64,000 nt of DNA from Coriobacteriia bacterium (GCA_030651765.1 JAUSBY010000001.1:177898-241897); one strand, 5' to 3'; counted from the stretch's first letter, positions 52,887 to 61,008 are shown. Notes: a model not told the origin generated them from the sequence alone. Numbers and translations: made by a program.

Positions 52887-53263
52887 TCAGGCAGCGGACT
52901 CCTGCCTGGACCGTCGTGCGAGGACCGCGGCGTACAGCCACCAGGCGACTCCGATCAGCAGCAGGACGCCGCCGAGAAGGCCCGCGAGCAGGCCCGCGAC
53001 GTGCATCGTCACCAGCGCGCTCGCGGCCACGGTGGCGTGCTGATCGACGCGCGTACTGATCAGCAGGGAAACGAGTGCCAGACCGGGACCCGCGACCACG
53101 AGGAACATGCCCAGGGCGACGGCCACGCTGCGGCGTACTTCGATCCTACCGGCTGGCTGCCGTCGGGTCCGGGGGCCCGGGCGGCACGCTTTCCGACGCG
53201 CGTCAGCAAGAATAGGACGACTCCCACGACCAGGCCCGCCAGCATCGACAAGGCCAGCTGCAT
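52887..53263 (-). pseudogene. Probable frameshifted small membrane protein
   Basis: Two frames together look like one gene. 53263 down to about 53150 encodes MQLALSMLAGLVVGVVLFLLTRVGKRAARAPGPDG in one frame, then a different frame encodes RIEVRRSVAVALGMFLVVAGPGLALVSLLISTR and a last helix HVAGLLAGLLGGVLLLIGVAWWLYAAVLARRS to 52887. The switch lies near the G-rich tract at ~53165-53180. Alternatively a shorter two-helix protein starts at an internal GTG. Sequencing error or real decay cannot be told apart here. Confidence 0.45.
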
Positions 53264-53302
53264 GATGAGAGTTCGTGCCGGGAGGACCAGGGCCGAACGT
53301 TG

Positions 53303-53986
53303 CTAGGCGGTGCCGCGACCAGGCTCCAGCACGTAGGTGGCTCTGAAGCGCCGCACTGGCGGATCCTCGTCGTCGGTGTAGTCCTCGAACTCCGTGATGC
53401 TGAGCCCGCTCTCCTCGAAGACCCTCAGCTCGTGCCGGGTGAGAGGCCATGGCATGGCACCTTCAGGCTCAGACGGTTCCCGACCGCGGGCGATCACCAG
53501 GAGTGTGCCGCCCTGGGCGACGAAACCGGCCGCGCTGCGCATCGCCTCAGCGCGAAGACCCGGGGGAAGCACCTGGAGCGTGTAGGACTCGACGACAAGA
53601 TCGAAACCTCGCGTCCACTCTCCGGGAGGATCGAGGAGGTCCGCCTCGAGATACCGTACGTCTGAACCGGGAAACCGGCGGTGGCACCACGAGATGGCCG
53701 TGGGCGAGATGTCGAACGCGGTCGTGTCGAACCCGAGCCGCGACAACTCTTCCGCATCGTCGCCCAGACCACATCCCACCTTGAGGGCGCTGCGCCCGGT
53801 CCCAACGATGCCGTGCCGCTGCAGCCAGATGGTCAGATTGGGATTGGGCTGCAGATCGGCCCAGGGGATGATCGACGCGTCGCCAGATGCCGTGGCGTAC
53901 AAGGTCTCAAACCAGCCGAGAGGATCCCCGCCGGCGACATACCGGCCGGCAAGGTCCCTGGCAGTCCCCCTGTTCTCGTCAGCCAT
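53303..53986 (-). CDS. Class I SAM-dependent methyltransferase
   Basis: 227 residues, with the SAM-binding loop ALKVGCGLGDDAEELSRLGFDTTAFDISPTAISWCHRRFP at ~67-107 and LVVESYTLQVLPPGLR, GFVAQGGTLLVIARG. Thiopurine/tellurite-type small-molecule methyltransferase by look; substrate unknown. It lies immediately left of the terminal attC-like element at 53999-54084, so it may be the last cassette gene (its own attC decayed) or the first chromosomal gene. Confidence 0.85.
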   Translation of the reverse strand: MADENRGTARDLAGRYVAGGDPLGWFETLYATASGDASIIPWADLQPNPNLTIWLQRHGIVGTGRSALKVGCGLGDDAEELSRLGFDTTAFDISPTAISWCHRRFPGSDVRYLEADLLDPPGEWTRGFDLVVESYTLQVLPPGLRAEAMRSAAGFVAQGGTLLVIARGREPSEPEGAMPWPLTRHELRVFEESGLSITEFEDYTDDEDPPVRRFRATYVLEPGRGTA

Positions 53987-53998
53987 TCGTCTTCACCC

Positions 53999-54084
53999 GC
54001 CTCGCGTCGAGTGCTTCAGTTGCGCGCCGAAGTCTGTCAGTTCAGCCTACGACTCTGGCGCGTCAGCTGGAAGCGGTTGCTAAG
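53999..54084 (-). repeat. attC element A (decayed), subfamily 3
   Basis: GTGCTTCAG and AGCTGGAAGC arms are shared with elements at 57409 and 61414. The core ends have drifted (GCGTC in place of AACGTC; GTTGCTAAG in place of TTGTTAG), suggesting an old, inactive, array-distal site. Confidence 0.6.
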
Positions 54085-54100
54085 TGAATCTTCGCAGCTT

Positions 54101-54877
54101 CTACCTCTCAAGAAGAGGTAGCACCGCTGCAAGAAAGGCGGTCGACAGGTCCGCGATATAGTGCGCTCCCATCAGCGGAACCAGCCGTCGACCTCCTGGC
54201 ACGTACACCACCGGGAAGAGGCTCACCGCTGCGGTCGCCGCCAGCACCCGGGACACGAGGTACGTGGGGTCACCGATGAACGGTATGGCCACATGCTGAA
54301 GACCCCAGAACAGGATGATGATCATGACCGGGACCCAGGTCTTCCCCGTCATGGCCTCGATGCGGGGCAGGAGATACCCGAGATAGAAGAGCTGCTCGGT
54401 GATTACCCACACCAGCGGCCACACGAGCATGGAGTAGGCCACGCCCGCAGGCGGCAGAGCAACGATCGAGACCATCGGCGGCAACTGACTGCCGTAGAAG
54501 GCGGTGGTGATCAGGTGCGCCGCGATCGCTCCGGGCGCCACCAGCAGCAGATACACCGGTGTCCAGCGCAGTTGACGCAGGCCTTCCTTCCACGTCGTCA
54601 CACCGAACAGCTGGCGGAGCCGCAGGCCTTCGCGTCGGAGCAACCACGCGAGTAGGACCAGGCAAAGGACGTCGGCGATGGTTGTGTGGATGAGCCACGA
54701 CTGGGCAGCACGGTGCCACGGCTCCGCGCTGCCGGCAAGGAAGAAGTAGGCGGCCGCGAGCCCCTGCGACAGGAAGCAGAACACCATGCGCGCAGGTAGG
54801 ACGGCCAGCACGGGCCACCAGCTCAACCCGAGCTCGGCGTAGCGGCTACGTATGGCCGACGGCGAATTGACGTCCAT
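54101..54877 (-). CDS. CPBP-family membrane protein with altered motif (cassette)
   Basis: 258 residues with about seven or eight helices. The CPBP (Abi) motif region reads VITEQLFYLGYLLPRIE, so the second Glu of EExxxR is Gln and the Arg is missing; the second motif is WGLQHVAIPF. Likely an inactive or divergent member of the intramembrane protease family. Reads toward attC element A and lies between elements A and B. Confidence 0.78.
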   Translation of the reverse strand: MDVNSPSAIRSRYAELGLSWWPVLAVLPARMVFCFLSQGLAAAYFFLAGSAEPWHRAAQSWLIHTTIADVLCLVLLAWLLRREGLRLRQLFGVTTWKEGLRQLRWTPVYLLLVAPGAIAAHLITTAFYGSQLPPMVSIVALPPAGVAYSMLVWPLVWVITEQLFYLGYLLPRIEAMTGKTWVPVMIIILFWGLQHVAIPFIGDPTYLVSRVLAATAAVSLFPVVYVPGGRRLVPLMGAHYIADLSTAFLAAVLPLLER

Positions 54878-54907
54878 GCCTGGTCTCCGTCCTACTGCTT
54901 GATCTCT

Positions 54908-54992
54908 GCCTGACGTCTCGGCATTTCAGCAGACGCTGAACACTTCGGGACGAGTGTACCGGACGGCGTTCTGCTGGAAGCGCTTGTTAGAC
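54908..54992 (-). repeat. attC element B, subfamily 1
   Basis: Ends CTGACGTC and GTTAGAC; arms GCATTTCAGC and GCTGGAAGCGC with the middle CTTCGGGACGAGTGTACC shared with the elements at 59724, 60629 and 63858. Confidence 0.85.
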
Positions 54993-55023
54993 CGTATGCC
55001 CAAGTTGACGGCCAAGGCCCAGG

Positions 55024-55229
55024 TCACGGCTTGATGTGCTTCAGCGTGTCCCGAAGCTCGACCTCGATGTCGTAGGCGGCCTGCGCGCGCAGCCAAGAGC
55101 CGTTCGACAGGACGAAGGACTTGCGCAGGCGCAGGTAGGTGTCCGCAGTGATCGCACGCGTGCCCGCGTCGATGGCCATCGACGCGCTGCGCCGGGACGC
55201 CGATCTCCTCGACGAGGCGGTACTGCGAG
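55024..55229 (-). pseudogene. Truncated, frameshifted HigA/VapI-like antitoxin remnant (cassette)
   Basis: Minus-strand remains of an XRE antitoxin: LSQYRLVEEIGVPAQRVD in one frame, then, after one extra G at the GATGGCC site, AIDAGTRAITADTYLRLRKSFVLSNGSWLRAQAAYDIEVELRDTLKHIKP. The G-T-R-A-I-T-A-D-T and WLRAQAAYD stretches are HigA signatures. The 5' end is missing: it begins directly after the stop codon of the CPBP gene and in that gene's frame. No toxin partner is present. Confidence 0.7.
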
Positions 55230-55231
55230 AG

Positions 55232-55966
55232 CTAGCGAGCCATAGCAGCGATGACGATCACCGCAGTAACGACGTCGAGCGTGTTCACCAGCACATGGAC
55301 GATGGTGGTGACATACAGGTTGCGCCGTTGGGCGACATACGCCATCGGAATCATGCCCAGCGTTCTGGTGATGAACTGCCACGGCGTCCAGATGTGGTAG
55401 AGCGCGAACAGCAGACTGTGAAGGGCAGGCGCCCACTTGCCGGCGTACGCCATGCGAGGCAATAGGTACCCGCGGAAGTAGAACTCCTCGACGACCGGGC
55501 CCACGACAGCCCCGAACACGGCCACCAAGGCGTATGTCCAGATCAGCGCGGTCCTGGAGTACTCCGTAGTCAGACCGCTCTCGAGCATCGGCATCCAGGC
55601 GAACAGGGTCTGCTGCAGCATGGCGTCAACGGGCTTCATCAGGGTGAAGATGACTCCGACGATCAAGAAGAGGCCGGGCACCCATACGAAGTACTGCCAG
55701 ATCGGTATCGGAGTCCGGTAGAGCACGACGCCGCGCAGCGAGTAGCGACCGTTCCTCTTCCGACCTTCGTAAAGCAGGTAGCCCAGTTCGAAAGGAACGA
55801 GGACCAGGGCCACCGTGCTCATGAGCGCAGCTATCGAGGGTAGTCCCCATTGGCGAAATACCGGAGAGAGCGCGAAGTAGCACACGCCGATGAGTATGCC
55901 CGGACCCAGGTGCAGCAGCAGGGATCGGCCTGACGAGTGCTGTTCGACAGCGGAATCAGAATCCAT
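55232..55966 (-). CDS. CPBP-family intramembrane protease (cassette)
   Basis: 244 residues, seven or eight helices. Canonical CPBP motif PVVEEFYFRGYLLPRM with E160, E161 and R165, and the second motif FALYHIWTPWQF with H191. Relatives include Rce1-type proteases and bacteriocin-immunity or phage-defence proteins; here function is open. ATG at 55966. Distinct from the second CPBP cassette at 54101-54877, which lacks the catalytic pair. Confidence 0.88.
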   Translation of the reverse strand: MDSDSAVEQHSSGRSLLLHLGPGILIGVCYFALSPVFRQWGLPSIAALMSTVALVLVPFELGYLLYEGRKRNGRYSLRGVVLYRTPIPIWQYFVWVPGLFLIVGVIFTLMKPVDAMLQQTLFAWMPMLESGLTTEYSRTALIWTYALVAVFGAVVGPVVEEFYFRGYLLPRMAYAGKWAPALHSLLFALYHIWTPWQFITRTLGMIPMAYVAQRRNLYVTTIVHVLVNTLDVVTAVIVIAAMAR

Positions 55967-56000
55967 TGCTCTCCTTGTGCGAGGAGGTCTTCCTCCTACT

Positions 56001-56088
56001 GCCCAGCGTCTCGGCGCTTCAGCAGACGCGCATGCGCCTCTCTTCAGCAGTCTAGCTTGTAGCGTTCTACTCGATGCGCTTGTTAGAC
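56001..56088 (-). repeat. attC element C
   Basis: Ends CCCAGCGTC and GTTAGAC; arms GGCGCTTCAGC and GATGCGC. The stop codon of the acyltransferase gene is inside its left arm, as is common in cassettes. Confidence 0.8.
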
Positions 56089-57377
56089 ACACCGCCAACG
56101 TTGTCCAACTCACCAATCGTCAGCGACAGAACATCGCCGATCACTGCCTCATCCATGTCATCGCGACAGAAGCCCATGCAGATCGCCAGCGTGTCGCGGT
56201 AGGTGCTGATCACAGGGACGATGGCCGGCCCCTTTGCAGAAGGGCCATAGACCTGGCCGGCGCTGGGGTAGCACTCACCGAAAGCGAGCCTCGACTCGTC
56301 CAGCACTCCGATGTTGGTGAACCACGGATACGTCTTGCCCGATCCCCCGGCGAGACGGAATGTGAGCCCGAGCAGCTTCTCCGTGGGCCTGTAGCCGAGT
56401 CCGGCCAGACGCTCTGCGCTCATGAACGGCCCGGCGCCGTAGCACTGCTTCGACCACACGGCCATTCGCTCCCGCACACGCACTAGAGTCCGCGCAAAGG
56501 ACTCGCCATCCACACGCGCGATATCGAGCGAGCCTGAGATGGAGACGTTCGAGATCGGCAGCGTCTCGCGGTCCGGCAGGAAGCGTCTCAGGTCAGCAGT
56601 GCACATGAGCGATAGAGGCACTCCCGTTGGCGGGTCGAAGCGCGCTACACACGCGCGGAAGACAGCGGTGAGCATCAGGTCGTTGATGGTCGCGTCATGA
56701 GCCCGGCCGAAGGCCCGCAGTTCGCGGAACGTGCGGGGCTCGACAAACACCGTGCGGTAGGTGAGGCCACCTCCGGACGAACCCTTGCCGGGAACCGTCC
56801 ACGTCGGCTTGGCCCACGACTTCGCTCGTTTGGCATTGCGGCGCTGCTCGCTCGACAGATGCTCCCAAACACGCCTTCCGGTCGGGCGTCTGGCAAGATT
56901 CGGCCGTGGTGCATACGACGCATCCACCGCGAGTCTCGAGTAGATGTCCGCCAACAGGTAGGCATACTGCTTGACTGCCTGGCCATCGGCCACCACGTGG
57001 CTGATCTTGACACCGAGTTCGTCGTGGTCGGTACCTGCGAGCAACACCACGGCGACCTGTGGGCCTGCGTCAGGGACCTCGCCCACCTGGAAGTCGATCA
57101 TCGCAGCATCGATGTCCACACATTCGCGCCACGAGAATGCCGACCGCTCATCGAGGTCACGCAGGCGCTCCCAGTAGGCGTGGCGCTCGTCGGTGCGAAA
57201 GGCACAACCGAGCACGGGCTCCGCGTCGAGCGACAGGCGAACCGCCTTCGACATGAGAGCGACATCGAGAGCGCCTGAATCGAAACCCAAGCGTAGTCCG
57301 AGGCGATGGTGCGTGACAGCACGAGTGATGCTGATTGCAGTCTCAGCGCCAGTGGCTGCGAACCTCTGCTGTGCCAC
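56067..57377 (-). CDS. Condensation/acyltransferase-fold protein (cassette)
   Basis: 436 residues. The HxxxD-type motif is ISHVVADGQAVKQYAYLLADIY at ~140, preceded by VAVVLLAGTDHDELGVKI. C-terminal half has TINDLMLTAVFRACVARFDPPTGVPLSLMCTADLRRFLPDRETLPISNVSISGS, typical of PapA/wax-ester-type and NRPS condensation-like acyltransferases. Likely transfers an acyl chain from CoA or carrier to an alcohol or amine. Large for a cassette gene; single-gene cassette with its own attC. Confidence 0.8.
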   Translation of the reverse strand: MAQQRFAATGAETAISITRAVTHHRLGLRLGFDSGALDVALMSKAVRLSLDAEPVLGCAFRTDERHAYWERLRDLDERSAFSWRECVDIDAAMIDFQVGEVPDAGPQVAVVLLAGTDHDELGVKISHVVADGQAVKQYAYLLADIYSRLAVDASYAPRPNLARRPTGRRVWEHLSSEQRRNAKRAKSWAKPTWTVPGKGSSGGGLTYRTVFVEPRTFRELRAFGRAHDATINDLMLTAVFRACVARFDPPTGVPLSLMCTADLRRFLPDRETLPISNVSISGSLDIARVDGESFARTLVRVRERMAVWSKQCYGAGPFMSAERLAGLGYRPTEKLLGLTFRLAGGSGKTYPWFTNIGVLDESRLAFGECYPSAGQVYGPSAKGPAIVPVISTYRDTLAICMGFCRDDMDEAVIGDVLSLTIGELDNVGGVSNKRIE

Positions 57378-57408
57378 GTGGTCCCCCTACCACCGACGAA
57401 CATAGTGT

Positions 57409-57495
57409 GCCTGGCGTCGAGTGCTTCAGCCGCGAACGAGCGGTTGCATGTTCAGCCTAGCGCGTGCGTGAGTCGGCTGGAAGCACTTGTTCGGC
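57409..57495 (-). repeat. attC element D, subfamily 3
   Basis: Close to the elements at 53999 and 61414: TGCTTCAGCCGCGAACGAGC and GTCGGCTGGAAGCACTTG. Core CTGGCGTC at the outer end is weak; the other end GTTCGGC is also non-standard, so recombination here may be poor. Confidence 0.72.
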
Positions 57496-57512
57496 ACGGC
57501 GTTGCACGGCGA

Positions 57513-58520
57513 CTATGGCAGCCGCCTAACCGCCTCCAAGATGCGTTCGACGCTCGGTAGCACCCGGTCTTCCGCCTGGCGTCCGTACGGGATCGTCTCT
57601 CGCGTGCACACGCGCGCGAACTCGGACCGCAGGCCAGCTTCGGCCACGACCGCCGCGAGTTCGCCGGAGAGCCCGAACGCCTCGTAGTCCTCGTCGACGA
57701 CGACGAGACGCCCGGTCCGGGCCACGTGGTCGCACAGGGTCGTCGCGTCCAGCGGCGCGATCCACCTGAGGTCGATGACCGCAGTGGAGGTCCCTTCGCG
57801 CTCGAGCACGAGGGCGGCCGCAAGGGCGCGATGCACGCCCACGCCGAGGCTCGCGATCGTGACGTCGGTCCCGTCGCAGCGCAGCACCGCCTCGCCGATG
57901 GGCAGCGGCTCCCACCGTGCCGGGACCGGGCCACGCGTTCCGGCGTCGGGAACGTCGAAGGCTACGGTGCTCCGCCCCCCGGATCCGAGGAACTCGAGCC
58001 ATGTCTCCGATAGGAGCTTGTGCTCGAGGAACACGACGGGCCCGTCGTGTTCCAGCGCGGCGCACATGAGACCTCCGGCGTCCGCAGGCGTGGACGGCAC
58101 GACCACCGCGAGCCCGGGGATGTGCGCGAGTAAGCCCCAGAGGCACTGCTCGTGCTGCCCGCCGTCACCGTAGCCGCCGCCGCAGGGTGCGCGGACCACG
58201 AGCGGGACGGTCCACGTGCCGCCCGAGAACGTCTCGACCTTCGCCGCGTTGTTCAGCAGGGCATCCATGGCCACGCCAAGGAAGTCGACCATGTAGAGCT
58301 CGACGACCGGCCGCAGCCCCGCCATGGCCGCGGTCACACCCGCTCCCACGAAGGCGCTCTCGCTGATGGGCGTCCCGACGACCCGCTTCGGCCCGAAGCG
58401 GACCAGCAGCTCCCGTCTGAGGAGCGGGACGTCCTCTCCGAAGACGACGACGCGCGGGTCCTCCGCCATTGCCTGCGCAAGCGCGTTATCGACCGCAGCG
58501 CTGTAGGAAAGTGTCCTCAT
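57513..58520 (-). CDS. 2-oxoacid dehydrogenase E1 beta subunit (cassette)
   Basis: 335 residues (LSYSAAVDNALAQAMAEDPRVVVFGEDVPLLRRELLVRFGPKRVVGTPISESAFVGAGVTAAMAGLRPVVELYMVDFLGVAMDALLNNAAKV). This is the transketolase-type beta chain of pyruvate/acetoin/branched-chain dehydrogenase complexes. Overlaps the alpha gene by 4 bp (ATGA). No E2 or E3 genes follow, so the subunits must use a host complex or act alone, for example as an acetoin- or 2-oxoacid-cleaving enzyme. Confidence 0.9.
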   Translation of the reverse strand: MRTLSYSAAVDNALAQAMAEDPRVVVFGEDVPLLRRELLVRFGPKRVVGTPISESAFVGAGVTAAMAGLRPVVELYMVDFLGVAMDALLNNAAKVETFSGGTWTVPLVVRAPCGGGYGDGGQHEQCLWGLLAHIPGLAVVVPSTPADAGGLMCAALEHDGPVVFLEHKLLSETWLEFLGSGGRSTVAFDVPDAGTRGPVPARWEPLPIGEAVLRCDGTDVTIASLGVGVHRALAAALVLEREGTSTAVIDLRWIAPLDATTLCDHVARTGRLVVVDEDYEAFGLSGELAAVVAEAGLRSEFARVCTRETIPYGRQAEDRVLPSVERILEAVRRLP

Positions 58521-59551
58521 GTGACAAGCTCGCTCGTCGCGGCGGCAAGTATGCTCTCGATCTCGCCGTCAACACGGGCCTCGATCTGCGCGAGGCGCTG
58601 CGGATCCGACTCGAGCACTCGGCGCGCTCGCAGTACGGGATCGTTGCCGGCGTCGCGGCGCGGATCCCGGAACGTGGCGACGATCGAGGACATGATGTCG
58701 CGTACGCCGGCCAGCCGGTCCGGCGGGGCGGCTCCCCCCGGCGTGAAAAGCGACCGCGTGACGGGCACGCCGACGGGGGGCATCTCGACGAGCGGGTCCT
58801 TCGCGATCCGAAGCAGGAGCAGGCCCAGGAAGTGGCCGTCGAGGTGGACGCAGCGAGCGTGAACGAAGGTCGGGCCCTGTCCGGAACGGGCCCGCGCGAT
58901 CGCGTGATGGGCCACTCGCCAGACGTCTTCGACATCGAGCCCGTCAGTCTCGTCGTAGCGTACGCCAAGGCCCCGGACGCGCTCGCTCATGGTACCGCGA
59001 GTCGAGGCGTCCGGCCGTGTGGTGATGGCCCACGAGTCGTCCTTGCATACGAACAGGACCGGCAACTCGAAGACGGCCGCGAGGTTCAGCGACTCCATGA
59101 GCATGCCCTGGTTCATCGAGCCCTCGCCGAAGAAGGCGACCGCGACAGCGCCCGGACGAAGGTGCTGAGCGGCCAGAGCGAAGCCGGCAGCGGCCGGGCC
59201 CGCGGCGCCCACGATCCCGGAGGAGGCGGTCAGATGGTTCTTGGAGAACAGATGCATGTGCCCGCCGCGCCCCGCACAGAGACCGTCGGGGCGACCGAGG
59301 ATCTCCCGAATGAGCCCCACGGGGTCGATGCCCCGCATCAGGCATGGCGCGGTTCCCCGGTGGTCGAGCGCCATGGCATCACCGTCCCGCAGGTGCGAGA
59401 CGATGCCCGCGACGATCGCCTCCTCTCCGGTTCCCAAGTGCATCTCCCCCGAGACGAGTCCCTGCTCCCACAGTCCGGCGACCGCCTCCTCGAACAGCCG
59501 GCTCTTCCGCATCGATGCGTAGAGCGACCAGATGTCCGGACCTTGTGCCAT
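58517..59551 (-). CDS. 2-oxoacid dehydrogenase E1 alpha subunit (cassette)
   Basis: 344 residues of the thiamine diphosphate-dependent E1 alpha family. ThDP site GEGSMNQGMLMESLNLAA (the GDGxxxN-type motif) and the surrounding RGGHMHLFSKNHLTASSGIVGAAGPAAAGFALAAQ are typical, closest by look to AcoA/PdhA types. The start ATG at 59551 begins at MAQGPDIWSLYASM; the GGAGG box is 13 nt away. First gene of a two-gene, 2-kb cassette, large for an integron. Confidence 0.9.
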   Translation of the reverse strand: MAQGPDIWSLYASMRKSRLFEEAVAGLWEQGLVSGEMHLGTGEEAIVAGIVSHLRDGDAMALDHRGTAPCLMRGIDPVGLIREILGRPDGLCAGRGGHMHLFSKNHLTASSGIVGAAGPAAAGFALAAQHLRPGAVAVAFFGEGSMNQGMLMESLNLAAVFELPVLFVCKDDSWAITTRPDASTRGTMSERVRGLGVRYDETDGLDVEDVWRVAHHAIARARSGQGPTFVHARCVHLDGHFLGLLLLRIAKDPLVEMPPVGVPVTRSLFTPGGAAPPDRLAGVRDIMSSIVATFRDPRRDAGNDPVLRARRVLESDPQRLAQIEARVDGEIESILAAATSELVT

Positions 59552-59723
59552 GACGTGCGGACACCTCCTGAGCGTCCCGCCCAACGCCTCGTCGTGCCAA
59601 GAGTAGTCCCAGGCCGCCTCATTGTCATGCCAGGTCGAGTGTCACCGCGATGTCCCGGAGTGGGCAGACGCACACTATCGTGCCGCGAGACGGGCGACCG
59701 CTCGTTTAGCGTCCCGACGCCCT

Positions 59724-59809
59724 GCCGAACGTCCTGACACATCAGCAGACGCCTGAGCGCTTCGGGATGAGTGTACCTGACGGCGTTCTGCTGGAAGCGC
59801 TTGTTAGGC
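59724..59809 (-). repeat. attC element E, subfamily 1
   Basis: Ends CGAACGTC and GTTAGGC. Middle GCGCTTCGGGATGAGTGTACC differs from the element at 60629 by single bases, so these are recent copies. Confidence 0.85.
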
Positions 59810-59824
59810 AGGCCTCGCCAGGTG

Positions 59825-60301
59825 CTAGATCGCGTCCTGAGTCTGTACGCCATTATCCGCGACCGACGACGTCCACTTGGTGGAATCCCAGTAGCGATGC
59901 TGATGTCTGCCCATCGGGTCCGGGTACCAACCAGCAGGAACGGCCGACCCAACGTAGCCGAGACCGGCCTTGGGGTCCGCGCCGAACCGATTGGGCCCGC
60001 TGGTGCCCTCCGTCACCGCAAACACGAAGTTCACGACTGGGACGAGGATCCACCAGCCGCTGTGGTCGGTATCGTGCATTCGCCTCACGGCAACAGCCAG
60101 CGACGGCAGAAGCACCGCAAGGGCGTATAGACCATACAGGGGACCGTAGCCCGAGTCGCCTGAAAGCCCGAGCAGGGCATCAAGGAAGCTAAGTACCCAG
60201 GTGGCAATGAAGTTGAACAGGAAGAACATCCAGTATTCCTTGCGGCGGGCGCGCCCATCGAACGTTGCGTACTTCTTCCAGACTCCCAGGTACCACTCCA
60301 C
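59825..60301 (-). CDS. DUF805 membrane protein with C-terminal DUF2510 (cassette)
   Basis: 158 residues. Start MEWYLGVWKKYATFDGRARRKEYWMFFLFN is the DUF805 hallmark; four short helices follow (VRRMHDTDHSGWW). The C terminus PAGWYPDPMGRHQHRYWDSTKWTSSV is a DUF2510 tail, common in actinobacteria and rarer elsewhere, so the cassette was probably acquired within actinobacteria. Function unknown. Confidence 0.9.
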   Translation of the reverse strand: MEWYLGVWKKYATFDGRARRKEYWMFFLFNFIATWVLSFLDALLGLSGDSGYGPLYGLYALAVLLPSLAVAVRRMHDTDHSGWWILVPVVNFVFAVTEGTSGPNRFGADPKAGLGYVGSAVPAGWYPDPMGRHQHRYWDSTKWTSSVADNGVQTQDAI

Positions 60302-60325
60302 TGCAATCCCCCCTGTATTCGCCCT

Positions 60326-60412
60326 GCCTAACGTCTCGGCGCTTCAGCCGCGGCTTAGCGCCTCTCCTCGTAGATTAGCGCTTGTGCCGTCGGCTGGAAG
60401 CGCTTGTTGGGC
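60326..60412 (-). repeat. attC element F, subfamily 2
   Basis: Ends CTAACGTC and GTTGGGC with arms GGCGCTTCAGCCG and CGGCTGGAAGCGC; middle GCGCCTCTCCTCGTAG resembles the element at 62972. Confidence 0.85.
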
Positions 60413-60429
60413 AGGCGAGCCATTCGCAA

Positions 60430-60606
60430 CTAATGGATGCGTACGTTCTCACGTGCCCGCACCTCCACGAAACGCGCGATTGCGGCCACCAGCAGTGCCG
60501 CGTACAGACCGGGCCAGCCCCCGAACACGAACGCAAGGATGGCGCCGACGATCAGACCGCCACGACGGCGTCTGACAATCTCCGCTCGACGCTGCTCAGT
60601 GTCCAC
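60430..60606 (-). CDS. Tiny membrane protein (cassette)
   Basis: 58 residues: charged N terminus (DTEQRRAEIVRRRRGG), one helix (LIVGAILAFVFGGWPGLYAALLVAAIARF), charged C terminus. GTG at 60606 with GGAGG 7 nt upstream. No family recognised. Sole gene of its 0.3-kb cassette. Confidence 0.68.
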   Translation of the reverse strand: MDTEQRRAEIVRRRRGGLIVGAILAFVFGGWPGLYAALLVAAIARFVEVRARENVRIH

Positions 60607-60628
60607 AGCCTGCCTCCCCCATCGCTCT

Positions 60629-60713
60629 GCCCAACGTCTCGGTGCATCAGCAGACGCTGAGCGCTTCGGGACGAGTGTACCTGACGGCGTTCTGCTGGAA
60701 GCGCTTGTTAGCG
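60629..60713 (-). repeat. attC element G, subfamily 1
   Basis: Ends CCAACGTC and GTTAGCG, arms GGTGCATCAGC and GCTGGAAGCGC, and nearly identical to element K at 63858 through the whole middle (CTTCGGGACGAGTGTACCTG). Confidence 0.88.
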
Positions 60714-60722
60714 GGCTCCAAA

Positions 60723-60740
60723 GTAGCACATCTGTGCTAC
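60723..60740. promoter_or_regulatory. Operator of the MazE/Doc-type pair
   Basis: Perfect inverted repeat GTAGCACA-TC-TGTGCTAC, followed by an extended -10 (TGC-TACACT, 60738-60743). Antitoxins of this type bind such palindromes to autoregulate. Confidence 0.68.
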
Positions 60741-60774
60741 ACTGACCACGACCCCTCACGACGGAGGCATCGAG

Positions 60775-61002
60775 ATGATCCAGGGAGTGAAGTTGCGCAA
60801 GGCCGGGGGCTCGATCGCCGCCACGCTGCCCAAGGACATGGCCGACCGGCTCAAGCTCGCAGCTGGCGACACCGTGATCGCGATCGAGACCGAGCGAGGG
60901 ATCCTGCTCACCCCGTACGATCCCGAGACCGAAGAAGCGCTTTCGATCGCGGCTGAGGTCGGCCGTACCTACCGTAGCGCCCTGCGCGAGCTGGCCCGGT
61001 AG
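60775..61002 (+). CDS. SpoVT/AbrB-type antitoxin (cassette, reversed)
   Basis: 75 residues: KLRKAGGSIAATLPKDMADRLKLAAGDTVIAIETERGILLTPYDPETEEALSIA, an AbrB/MazE-like swapped-hairpin DNA-binding domain with a C-terminal toxin-binding tail. ATG preceded by GGAGG. Plus strand, unlike most cassette genes, with its own operator. Confidence 0.88.
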   Translation: MIQGVKLRKAGGSIAATLPKDMADRLKLAAGDTVIAIETERGILLTPYDPETEEALSIAAEVGRTYRSALRELAR

Positions 61003-61008
61003 GCTGTT

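Noticed and set aside
53264..53302. An attC end after the methyltransferase gene (GAACGTTGCTAGGC)
   Set aside because: Too short, with no matching partner arm.
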